A stretch of DNA of 64,000 bases from contig NZ_JABAEF010000019.1 of assembly GCF_023701945.1 (NCBI RefSeq), positions 62,001 through 126,000 on the forward strand. Reading direction: 5' to 3'. The stretch comes from Rhizobium sp. CG5 (GTDB taxonomy: Bacteria; Pseudomonadota; Alphaproteobacteria; Rhizobiales; Rhizobiaceae). Below, one piece after another: positions 33,426 through 41,672 of this stretch. Below the pieces are notes generated by a model that saw only the letters and a list, made by a program, of their open reading frames with translations, was not told where the DNA came from and searched no databases. Numbering within the stretch: position 1 is the first letter of the stretch; the number at the start of each line of letters is the position of its first letter. A program made the position numbers and the translations under genes.

Positions 33426-36400
33426 CGGCCACCTCCTCGGTTTCCGCCGTCGACCATTCGGCGACTCGGGCGAGATGATCATATTCGCCGCTGAAATCAT
33501 TCTGCTGGGCCGGCATCAGTCGGGAGACGAAACCCTTCTCGCCGGCCTGCAACAGGGCGACGAACCGCACCAGTTCGGCAATCGACTGCTCGCCCAGATC
33601 GACCGCCGACTTGGCATTGTCGCCGCGCCCCGTCAGCTCGTTGTTGACCGCCTCCGCCTTGAAGCGATGGCCCGGCCGCAGCCGCACATAGAGAAGGTTT
33701 TCCGGCGTCAGCCGTCCGGCATTGCGGAAGGCGCCCGCCTTCAAGGCCGCGGCCTCCAGCGCCAGTTGCGGATCAAGCAGGCTGCGGGCCTGCGACACGC
33801 TGGGGCTCGATCCGGTCTTGTAGTCGATGATATCGGCAAAGCCGCCGCCTTTGATGTCGATTCGGTCGGCCACGCCGGTCAGCCTGATGCCGATCTGCTC
33901 GAGCTCCATACCGGCCGGCACCTCGGTAAGGATGGTGGTCGAAGTCCGGTCCCGCGTTCTTTCCCAGTGCAGAAAGGCCCTGCCGACATCGACAAAACGC
34001 TGGCGCCAGACCACGTCGATATGGGGCGGCAGCCGTTCCGCATCGAAAAGCTCCTGCGCGATGGCCTGCAACCGTCGTGCCGCATCGGTGTCCAGCGGCG
34101 AGGGCACGTCCCGCACGAACCGCTCGACGATCCGGTGGTAGAGCGTGCCCCGCTCGGAGGCGCCGGGGTCGCGGTTGAACGGATCGACCGGATCGAGCCG
34201 CAGGATACGCCGCGCGTAGATCGCATAGGGGTCGCGCCGCAGCCGCCCCACTTCGCTGAACGAATAGCGTTTGGGCTGAAGCTCCGCCGGCGGTGTCGGT
34301 GCCGGCCGCATGGCTGGCGACTGGTCACTTCCACTGTCGATCAGATCGGCAAAATGGCGATAGCGATTGCCCCGCGCCTTCAGGTCATTGGCAAAACCCT
34401 TGCCCCCCAGCGCCAGCAGGCGCTGCAGCCAGCGGGATGCGACGGTCGGTGCCGAGCCTTGGCGCAGGGCGCGGGAATAGATCAGCTTGCGGGTGCCGTT
34501 TGCCATCTCGAAATCATGGGCCAGCTGGCCGATCTGCCGTTCCGGCGGTTCCAGGCCCATCTGCGTCTTCATGCTGCGCGACAGGAAGGGATTGTTGGTG
34601 GTCTGGCCGGGCCATGAGCCTTCGTTGAACCCGCCCAACACCAGCGTATCGACGGACTGGAGGCGCGCCTCAAGCGTACCGAACACAAAGATCCGGGGAT
34701 GCCGCATGGCAGCCGGCTTGACCGCTTCGCCGGCCACCAGTGCCATGGCGATATCGATCCACTGCGTGCCATCGGCCTCGATCTGTCCGTCCGCCTGCAT
34801 CACTTCGCTCAAGAGTCGCGCCAGGGTTTCGCCGGCTTCATCGGACCAGAGTGCAGCAAGACTGCCGTCCGGCTCGGCGCAGATGGCCTCAAGCACCCGC
34901 CCGCTGCGCTCGGCCCAACCGGACAGCGACAGGCGGCTGGTCAGGTGTCCGCCATCCGGCCGCTTGACGACGAGGCCCGCCAGCGGCTCGACGGCCAGGG
35001 CAATGGTCCGCGCCAGCTTGCCGGCGTTCGCAATCGCCCCTTCGGAAATCGTCAGCCGCCATTGCCGTCCATGCCGATCGTCCGCCTGGGCTTTTACTTG
35101 GGCCTGAAGCAGCGGTTCAAGGGCGCTGATGTCGACGGACCCGATGCCGCCCCGCAGGGCAATGATCTCCAATGTATCGACCGCCTCGCGGCAGTCGGCC
35201 TCATTGAAACCGAAACGGGCCAGCGGATGTTTCAACAGGGCGACGATGGCGACCGGATCGCCGGGCCTGAGCGTCGCTTCGAGCGCCAGGTTGAGAAGCG
35301 TTCCTTGCGGCGTCGCGCTGAACGGCGTGCCGGCCGAATCGTCGGCGATGATCCCGAAACGCGCCAGTTCGGCGGTCACCCGCCGGGCGAGGTTCCTGTC
35401 GGGCGTGATCAGCGCCGCGCGGCTGTCTCCATCCGCGCCGGGCTCCTCCAGCGCCAGCCGAAGGGCAATGGCAATGGCGGTGGCTTCCTCCCGCTCGTTG
35501 GCCGTCTCGATCAGCGCCACATCGGCAAAGGCCCGGTCGAAGCGCTCGTCAACGAAGGCGGCGTCACGCCAGGCTGTCCAGCCGTCCGTGGCACCGGCCG
35601 GTGCCATGGCGCGGGACAGGATCTCGGCGCGGTCGCTCAAGGTCTCATCAGCTGCTTGCAGCAGGGTGACGTCGTCGCGGGTCACACGCAGCTTTTCGAG
35701 CAGTTTGAACAATCCGTATTGCGGGTGCCCGCGACCGGCCGGGTCCGATAGCCCGCCGGCATCTGCCGGGCCGCCGACCGTCTGCCACTGTTCTTCCGGC
35801 ATGGAAAGATCCAGCCCCGGCAGCACGACCACGCCCTGCGGCAGGGACGCGATCGCCGCGATCAGGTCGGCGGCAGCCGGAATGGATCCGGTCGATCCGG
35901 CAACGATCACCGGGCCGCTATCGCCAAGGCCGGCGATCCGCCGCGCCTCGGCGCGCAGAAGGGCGTTGCGGTGCCGTACGGGAGAGGCGCGGCCCAGTTC
36001 CTCGAGGCGCGCTGGCCAGAAGACGCTGGCAATCCGCAGGAATTCCAGCGTCAGCTGCCACCAGGATGCGTAGTCGCGCGCATCCAGCCTGTCGAGATCG
36101 GCCCAGTCGCCGTCTTCCGTCTCCACCGCGTCGATGAGCTCGATCAGGGCGCGTGCCAGCCACACGGCGTCCGCCGGGCTTGCCGGTGCCACCAGCGGCG
36201 TGTCCGAATGAATGCTGAGAACGATAGCCGGCAAACGGTTTCGCCAGGCCAGGATCAGCTGCGCCAGTTCGAGCAGCCGGACCGTATTGCTGATCGCCGG
36301 GGCCAGATCAAAAAGCGCCGGCGCATCGCTTTCGAAGAAGCCGCTGTCGTCATCGGTTTCGCCAAGCGGCCGGATCACCGGAAGGATGGCGGATTGTCCG

Positions 36401-36609
36401 CCCAAAAGGTCCACGAACTCGGAGCGCAGGGAACGGGCGGCGCGGCGCGTTGGCACCAGGATCGTCACTTTTGCCAGCGACAGGGGATCGGCAGGGTCAT
36501 ACCGGAACCCGTCGCAAAGCCGACCGTCACAAAGGGAAGCGGCCAACAGCCTCAGAAAGGGTTGGCCCGGCGGGATGGTCAGGACGTTGCGGCGGCCGGC
36601 CTCTTCCAT
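33415..36609 (-). CDS. addB: Double-strand break repair protein AddB (alphaproteobacterial type)
   Basis: AddB (1064 aa) pairs with AddA and supplies the second nuclease and Chi-recognition scaffold. The N-terminus has ILVPTRRAARSLRSEFVDLL where ATP-binding AddB proteins of Firmicutes have a Walker A, so ATP use is unlikely. The C-terminal PD-(D/E)XK nuclease contains GTLYHRIVERFV, LTGVADRID and FADIIDYKTGSSPS. No cysteine occurs in the last 250 or so residues, so the four-cysteine iron-sulfur cluster of the Bacillus protein is absent. It starts 3 bp after the murU stop and overlaps addA. Confidence 0.94.
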   Translation of the reverse strand: MEEAGRRNVLTIPPGQPFLRLLAASLCDGRLCDGFRYDPADPLSLAKVTILVPTRRAARSLRSEFVDLLGGQSAILPVIRPLGETDDDSGFFESDAPALFDLAPAISNTVRLLELAQLILAWRNRLPAIVLSIHSDTPLVAPASPADAVWLARALIELIDAVETEDGDWADLDRLDARDYASWWQLTLEFLRIASVFWPARLEELGRASPVRHRNALLRAEARRIAGLGDSGPVIVAGSTGSIPAAADLIAAIASLPQGVVVLPGLDLSMPEEQWQTVGGPADAGGLSDPAGRGHPQYGLFKLLEKLRVTRDDVTLLQAADETLSDRAEILSRAMAPAGATDGWTAWRDAAFVDERFDRAFADVALIETANEREEATAIAIALRLALEEPGADGDSRAALITPDRNLARRVTAELARFGIIADDSAGTPFSATPQGTLLNLALEATLRPGDPVAIVALLKHPLARFGFNEADCREAVDTLEIIALRGGIGSVDISALEPLLQAQVKAQADDRHGRQWRLTISEGAIANAGKLARTIALAVEPLAGLVVKRPDGGHLTSRLSLSGWAERSGRVLEAICAEPDGSLAALWSDEAGETLARLLSEVMQADGQIEADGTQWIDIAMALVAGEAVKPAAMRHPRIFVFGTLEARLQSVDTLVLGGFNEGSWPGQTTNNPFLSRSMKTQMGLEPPERQIGQLAHDFEMANGTRKLIYSRALRQGSAPTVASRWLQRLLALGGKGFANDLKARGNRYRHFADLIDSGSDQSPAMRPAPTPPAELQPKRYSFSEVGRLRRDPYAIYARRILRLDPVDPFNRDPGASERGTLYHRIVERFVRDVPSPLDTDAARRLQAIAQELFDAERLPPHIDVVWRQRFVDVGRAFLHWERTRDRTSTTILTEVPAGMELEQIGIRLTGVADRIDIKGGGFADIIDYKTGSSPSVSQARSLLDPQLALEAAALKAGAFRNAGRLTPENLLYVRLRPGHRFKAEAVNNELTGRGDNAKSAVDLGEQSIAELVRFVALLQAGEKGFVSRLMPAQQNDFSGEYDHLARVAEWSTAETEEVAGDE
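33432..33437 (-). promoter_or_regulatory. addA: Shine-Dalgarno site that sets the addA start
   Basis: AGGAGG on the minus strand, inside the last codons of addB, is six bases before GTG 33425. This decides the start in favour of GTG over upstream ATG and TTG codons. Confidence 0.8.
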
Positions 36610-36612
36610 GGC

Positions 36613-37344
36613 CTAGACGTCGCTTGCCAGGCGGGCGATCACCTCTTCCGCCTCACCGATCGCGTCGGGCGTGCCGACCGTCAGCCAATGGCCGTCCAGG
36701 CCGATGCCATAGAGCCGGCCGGCAGCGATCGCCCGGTCGAAATAGATGTTGAGATTGAACGCGTCCGCCGGCGCATCGTCGAGCAGACCGGGCTGCATCA
36801 CCAGTGCGCCGGCATAGATGACCGGATGGGGATCGCCGGCCTTGAAGCGGGTCAGTCGTCCGTCCGGTGCCAGGTTGAAATCATTCTTGCCGTTATGGCC
36901 GGTGGCGCGGGCCGGATCGGCGCAGAGCATCAGCATATCCATTCGAGCCGCGTCGAAGGCATCGCCCAGCCTTTGAAGATTGGTTTTCGCCGCCGTCTCG
37001 TTTTCGATCCAGAACAGATCGGCATTCATGACCAGCACGGGGCTGCGATCGAGCAGCTTCAATCCCTTGGCAAGTCCGCCGCCGGAGTTCATCAGCGCGG
37101 CGCGTTCATCGGAAACGACGATGTCCAGCCGGGAATAGTTCTTGAGATGATCCACCATCTGGTCGGCGAAGTGGTGGACATTGACCACGGCGCGGCGAAC
37201 ACCCGCCTCCGCCAGCAGATCGAGCGCATAGTCGATCATCGGCTTGCCGGCGACCCGCACCAGCGGTTTGGGGATCTGATCGGTTATCGGCCGCATCCGG
37301 GTGCCGAGCCCGGCTGCCAGGACCATCGCATGGGTGATTGTCAT
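36613..37344 (-). CDS. murU: Nucleotidyltransferase, probable MurNAc-1-phosphate uridylyltransferase MurU
   Basis: The 243-residue protein is a sugar-1-phosphate nucleotidyltransferase. AMVLAAGLGTRMRPITDQIPKP is the activator loop (near residue 7) and VLVMNADLFW the metal-binding strand. HWLTVGTPDAIGEAEEVI closes the domain. By length and by its position directly after an AmgK-like kinase it fits MurU, which makes UDP-MurNAc from recycled MurNAc-1-phosphate and gives intrinsic fosfomycin tolerance in Pseudomonas. ATG 37342-37344 overlaps the fusion gene stop (ATGA). Mannose-1-phosphate guanylyltransferase is the common automatic label and cannot be excluded. Confidence 0.85.
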   Translation of the reverse strand: MTITHAMVLAAGLGTRMRPITDQIPKPLVRVAGKPMIDYALDLLAEAGVRRAVVNVHHFADQMVDHLKNYSRLDIVVSDERAALMNSGGGLAKGLKLLDRSPVLVMNADLFWIENETAAKTNLQRLGDAFDAARMDMLMLCADPARATGHNGKNDFNLAPDGRLTRFKAGDPHPVIYAGALVMQPGLLDDAPADAFNLNIYFDRAIAAGRLYGIGLDGHWLTVGTPDAIGEAEEVIARLASDV

Positions 37345-38864
37345 CGTTCCTGCAGGGTTGATTCGGTGTGTCCGATTCCAACTCTTGCACACCATTCCCG
37401 CAAGGGGGCAAGCGCCTCGTGCTCGAAGGCCACCGAAAGATGCCAGAGCGTGCGCGGCATATGCTTCATATAGGCGGGCTTCTTGTCGCGCTGCATCAGC
37501 CGGACCCAAAGCCCGTTAAGCTTGCAGGCCCGCTGCGCCGACATGATCGCCCAGCTCTTCAGGAACGAGGCCTCATCGAAGCCTCCGCCCATCCGCCGTG
37601 CGTCTAGATAGTCCTGCATCAACTGGTCAACCAACGGACGCTCCACGGTGACGCGGGCATCCTGAACGATCGATACAAGATCATAGGCGGACGGGCCGAT
37701 CATCGCATCCTGGAAATCGATCAGGCCGATCCGCTCCATGCCCTCTTCCGCCGCCCGCCAGATGATGTTCGGCGAATGGAAATCGCGCAGCACCAGCGTC
37801 TTTTCAACGGTGGAGAGCTGGTCGATCAACCCGTCCCAGATGGCGAGATACTGCTGCCGCTCGTCGGTCGTGGCCGGTGCATTGCGTTTCCAGGGCAGGT
37901 GCCAGTCCAGCAGCAGCTCGACCTCCATCTTCATGGCGGTCCGGTCATAGTCGGGAATGCGGTGGACATGGTGGTCGGTTACCGGGATGTCCCGCTCGAA
38001 GGGCATCTGGTGCAGATGGGCGAGGCAGGCGACCGAGGCACGGTAGCGCTCCGGGATCGGCCGGCCCGCGTCATCGATCACCATGCCGGTGCCGAGGTCT
38101 TCGATCAGCAAAATGCCCTGCTCGTAATCGCCGCCGAGAACCTCCGGTGCGGCAAAGCCCTTGGCGCGCAGGCTTTTCGCCAGCGCGACGAAGGGGTAGA
38201 CGTCTTCGGCGAGATGGGCGATCTGCGAATAGGGCTTTCCGTCGCGAATCGGCGGGCCGTTCGGCTGGCGCGGCGCATCCATCAGCACCATGCGGTCGTG
38301 GCCGGCGGCCCGAATATATTCGTAGGCGCGTGTCGAGGCGTCGCCGGTCAGATGCCGGCGTTGCGCATCGCCAAGTCCCTGGTTGTCGAGAAACTGCCGG
38401 ATGGCCAGCACGCGGCGAACGCGGGCGAGCCTTTGCTCGGATCCGCCAATGGTCACACGCCGTCCGCCGCCGGGATCAAAATCGAAAGTCAGGGTGATCA
38501 GGTCGGCCGGCAGCAGATCGGCAGCCTTGTCAGGCCATTCCACCAGGCAGACGCCGGCCTCCAGCGCTTCCTCGAAGCCGAGTTCGTCAAGTTCCGACGG
38601 ATCGCCCAGCCGGTAGAGGTCGAAATGGGCAACGGGCAGGCGCAGATCATAGGTCTGAACCAGGGTGAAGGTGGGACTGGGAACTTCAAGGTCGTCGTCA
38701 TCGGCCATGGCGCGCAGCAAGGCCCGCGCCAGCGTCGACTTGCCGGCGCCCAGATCCCCCGACAGCGCCAGGCAATCGCCCCGCCGGACGGCGAGCGCCA
38801 GATCCTCTCCGAGCTTTGCCGTATCGGCGTCGCTGGCAAGCGACAGAGAGAGGGTTCCGGTCAT
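37341..38864 (-). CDS. tsaE: TsaE-AmgK fusion: tRNA t6A ATPase plus aminoglycoside-phosphotransferase-like sugar kinase
   Basis: The 507-residue protein joins two domains. Residues 1 to about 150 are TsaE (YjeE), the ATPase for threonylcarbamoyl-A37 of tRNA, with LSGDLGAGKSTLARALLR (P-loop), SPTFTLVQTY and FDLYRLGDPSELDELGFEE. The rest is an APH-like kinase with GILLIEDLGTG, LVLRDFHSPNIIW (Brenner motif) and IGLIDFQDAMIGPSAYDL (DFQ metal site), resembling AmgK, which phosphorylates anomeric MurNAc. It begins 4 bp after divL and overlaps murU in an ATGA. The fusion agrees with annotations I know in Rhizobiales; dual activity is inferred. Confidence 0.92.
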   Translation of the reverse strand: MTGTLSLSLASDADTAKLGEDLALAVRRGDCLALSGDLGAGKSTLARALLRAMADDDDLEVPSPTFTLVQTYDLRLPVAHFDLYRLGDPSELDELGFEEALEAGVCLVEWPDKAADLLPADLITLTFDFDPGGGRRVTIGGSEQRLARVRRVLAIRQFLDNQGLGDAQRRHLTGDASTRAYEYIRAAGHDRMVLMDAPRQPNGPPIRDGKPYSQIAHLAEDVYPFVALAKSLRAKGFAAPEVLGGDYEQGILLIEDLGTGMVIDDAGRPIPERYRASVACLAHLHQMPFERDIPVTDHHVHRIPDYDRTAMKMEVELLLDWHLPWKRNAPATTDERQQYLAIWDGLIDQLSTVEKTLVLRDFHSPNIIWRAAEEGMERIGLIDFQDAMIGPSAYDLVSIVQDARVTVERPLVDQLMQDYLDARRMGGGFDEASFLKSWAIMSAQRACKLNGLWVRLMQRDKKPAYMKHMPRTLWHLSVAFEHEALAPLREWCARVGIGHTESTLQER

Positions 38865-38868
38865 GGCA

Positions 38869-41469
38869 TCATTCGGCGGCGATGGACTGCGGCATGGTAT
38901 TGGACGGGATGCGGCAGAGAACCGTGGTGCCCTGTCCGGGGCTGCTCTCGATCGACACGGTGCCATTGTGCAGGCTGACGAAGCTCTCGACGATCGAGAG
39001 GCCGAGGCCGGCGCCGCTGCGCTTGCCACCCTTGCCGCTGGCGGAAAACCGCTGGAAGACGGCGGGCAGCAGATCCTGGGCAATGCCGCAGCCATTGTCA
39101 GTGACGGAGAAGACGAAGTCTTCGTCTTCGCGCCAGCATTTCAGCGTGACGGAACCGCCTTCGGCCGAAAAATTGACAGCATTCGTCAGGATCTTGATGA
39201 GGATCTGCTTCAGACGCTGCTGGTCGGCAATTATCGTTCCAAGCTGCGCCGGGGCAGAGATCTCCAGCGTCACATTGCTTTCCTGCAGCCGGTCGGTCAT
39301 CTGGATCGACACATCGTCCAGAAGATCGCCCAGGTCGATCTGCGAATAGTTGAGCCGCATGATCCCCGCATCGACGGTCGCCAGATCGAGAATGTCGTTG
39401 ACGATGGTCAAAAGCACCGAAGACGATGTGGAGATATGGTCGACATATTCCGACTGGCGCTGGTTGAGCGGACCGGTCGAAGGGGCTTTCAGAAGATCGG
39501 TGAAGCCGATGATATTGGTCAGCGGTGACCGGAGCTCGTAGGATACGTGCTGGACAAAATCGTTCTTGAGCTCATCGGCCTTGCGCAGCGCTTCGTTCTT
39601 CTCCTTGAGTGCCCGTTCGGCACGGACGCTATCGGTCATGTTGACGAAGGTCAGCATGGTCTGGGCGTTCGGCAGCGGGATGACGGCATAGTCGAGGACG
39701 AGGCCTGAAAACAGCTCGATGGTGCCATCGCTCGACGGCCGCTCGTCTTCAAAGCTGGTGATCATCTGGCTGAAGGCCTTCCAGCCATCCGCTTTATCAT
39801 AAGAGGGCGCACAGGCCGTCTCGATGGCACGGATATGGGTGCCCGGCGTTGCTTCCGCTTCGCTGATGCCCCAGAGGGCCCGGAAGGCCGGGTTTGAAAG
39901 CCGGATGCGGCCGTCGGGCCCGAACACGGCGACCCCTTCGGACAGATGGTCGATGGTCTCGCCCTGAACCCGCACCAGTGTGTTGTATCGTGTCTCGAGA
40001 TCGACCTGCTCGGTCAGGTTCTCGAAGACCCAGGTCGCGCCACCCTGCGGATGGGCGGAGGCGATAACCCGCAGCGTCTGCCCGTTGGGCAGATGCCAGA
40101 GGTCCGTCTGGGTATCGATGGCCCGGTAGACCGAAAGCGTATTTTCCTTCCAGGTCTTCCAGTTGAGCTGCTCCGGCAGCTTGTTGGCCGACCGCAGGCG
40201 ATCGAGCAGCTCGCTATTGTCCGGCCGTGTTTCGAGAAACGCCGGCTCAAGACCCCAAAGCTGGACGAAGGCCTGATTGTAGAACTGCAGGCGGCGGTCG
40301 CCGTCAAAGATCGCCACAGGCGTCGCCAGATGATCCAGCGTTTCGGCATGGCTCTTCAAGGTGCGTTGCAGCTCTTCCTTCAGGGCTTCGGCGCGCGACA
40401 CGTCGATGGCCATGCCGCAGGAGCCGTTCGGCGTCTTGGTGTCGACCACATCGAAAAAGGTGCGGTTTCCGTGAACCACGGTGGAGACCGTGTCATGAAA
40501 CGCACTCTCGGGCGTCAGAACCGCACGGATTCTCTCCCGCACGATGGAGCCGAGAATCTCACGGCCGTCTCCAATAGCCTCGCCGGGCGAACCCGCTTCG
40601 ACTGCCTCGCCATAGGCAGGGTTGACCCAGGTCAGGCGTCCCTCGTTGTCGCGCTGCCAGACCGGCTGTTCGATCGCGTCGAGCAAGGCCTCGAAGGTCT
40701 CGACGGCATTTTTCATCCGGGCCTTTTCGATCTTCAACTCGGCCAGTTCGGCGCGCAGGTTGTTGAGGGCCACGAACCGCGCAAAGGCGCGTCCGCCCGA
40801 CACGCGACCCTGGATTTCCAGCACTTCGTCCCGCTGGGTTTCAACAATCAGATCGAAGCTCTGGGCATTGAACCGCAGTCGCTCGATGGCCTGGTCGAGT
40901 TCGATGGCAGAACTGGCTTTCAGCCATCTGCCGAAAGCCAGGAAGTCGTTGTCGCCCTGCGGTGCGCCGGTTTCGCCCGGCAAGTGGCCGAGAAATTCAG
41001 GCTTGCCATTGTGCCCGTCCCAGATGACGATCCGCCGGTTCTTGTCCGCGATCAGGGCCTGATAACGGGAGATGCGCTGATGGGCGTCCGAGAGTGCCGA
41101 GCGGATTTCCTGGCTCTCCGCTTCGATGCTGCCGCGCTGCCGTTGCAGCCAGAGGGCTGACAGGGCCGTCGCCGAGATGGCGCCGATGACCAGCGCCAGG
41201 CCGACGATCTCGAAGGACGTAATGCTCGACGTCGATGCCGGCAGAACGGATTCCGCCCGTGCCGCGCCGGCAGCGATGGCAAATCCGGCAAGCGCCGTGC
41301 CGGCGCGAAGACGATGGCAGGCGTCGATCACGGCACGGCCCTTGCCGCGTCCCATGATGCCGCATCGAAACAGACCGCCAGCAGAGGAACGGATCCACCC
41401 ACGCGTCGCTGTTTGATCGGCGCCGCCCTTGGTGACCGGGGCGCTCGAAAATTCTTTTTTTACCGACAT
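38869..41469 (-). CDS. divL: DivL-like PAS-domain tyrosine kinase homologue, cell-cycle regulator
   Basis: This large sensor-kinase-like protein (866 aa from ATG 41469) has an N-terminal hydrophobic region and a second membrane segment with FEIVGLALVIGAISATALSALW. Several PAS-like repeats follow (for example LLDAIEQPVWQRDNEGRLTW and LSEGVAVFGPDGRIRLSNPA). The dimerisation helix reads FVQHVSYELRSPLTNIIGF: the phospho-acceptor histidine is replaced by tyrosine (codon 39538-39540), the hallmark of Caulobacter DivL. ATPase motifs ILTNAVNFSAEGG, DNGCGIAQ and GAGLGLSIV are kept. DivL tunes CckA and hence CtrA. The start is uncertain (41514 and 41355 are alternatives). Confidence 0.88.
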   Translation of the reverse strand: MSVKKEFSSAPVTKGGADQTATRGWIRSSAGGLFRCGIMGRGKGRAVIDACHRLRAGTALAGFAIAAGAARAESVLPASTSSITSFEIVGLALVIGAISATALSALWLQRQRGSIEAESQEIRSALSDAHQRISRYQALIADKNRRIVIWDGHNGKPEFLGHLPGETGAPQGDNDFLAFGRWLKASSAIELDQAIERLRFNAQSFDLIVETQRDEVLEIQGRVSGGRAFARFVALNNLRAELAELKIEKARMKNAVETFEALLDAIEQPVWQRDNEGRLTWVNPAYGEAVEAGSPGEAIGDGREILGSIVRERIRAVLTPESAFHDTVSTVVHGNRTFFDVVDTKTPNGSCGMAIDVSRAEALKEELQRTLKSHAETLDHLATPVAIFDGDRRLQFYNQAFVQLWGLEPAFLETRPDNSELLDRLRSANKLPEQLNWKTWKENTLSVYRAIDTQTDLWHLPNGQTLRVIASAHPQGGATWVFENLTEQVDLETRYNTLVRVQGETIDHLSEGVAVFGPDGRIRLSNPAFRALWGISEAEATPGTHIRAIETACAPSYDKADGWKAFSQMITSFEDERPSSDGTIELFSGLVLDYAVIPLPNAQTMLTFVNMTDSVRAERALKEKNEALRKADELKNDFVQHVSYELRSPLTNIIGFTDLLKAPSTGPLNQRQSEYVDHISTSSSVLLTIVNDILDLATVDAGIMRLNYSQIDLGDLLDDVSIQMTDRLQESNVTLEISAPAQLGTIIADQQRLKQILIKILTNAVNFSAEGGSVTLKCWREDEDFVFSVTDNGCGIAQDLLPAVFQRFSASGKGGKRSGAGLGLSIVESFVSLHNGTVSIESSPGQGTTVLCRIPSNTMPQSIAAE

Positions 41470-41605
41470 CCTCGGTCTGTCTCCGTCATATGTGCCGCAT
41501 CGTCGACAAGACATCCCAATTTCGCATCGCTGCAGGAACGCAAGCGGTGCGAATCAAGTTCTAAAACAATACCGTCTAAGGGAATCTGCGGAAAGGGCGC
41601 GCCCT

Positions 41606-41640
41606 AAAAAAGAAAACGCGACCTTTGTCAAGGCCGCGTT
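41606..41640 (-). terminator. Rho-independent terminator for ahcY
   Basis: On the minus strand AACGCGGCCTT, loop GACA and AAGGTCGCGTT form an 11-bp stem with one G-U pair (41615-41640). TTTTCTTTTTT follows (down to about 41606). It separates ahcY from divL. Confidence 0.88.
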
Positions 41641-41672
41641 ACACCATATGTTGTGGATATGGAGGGGGTCTG

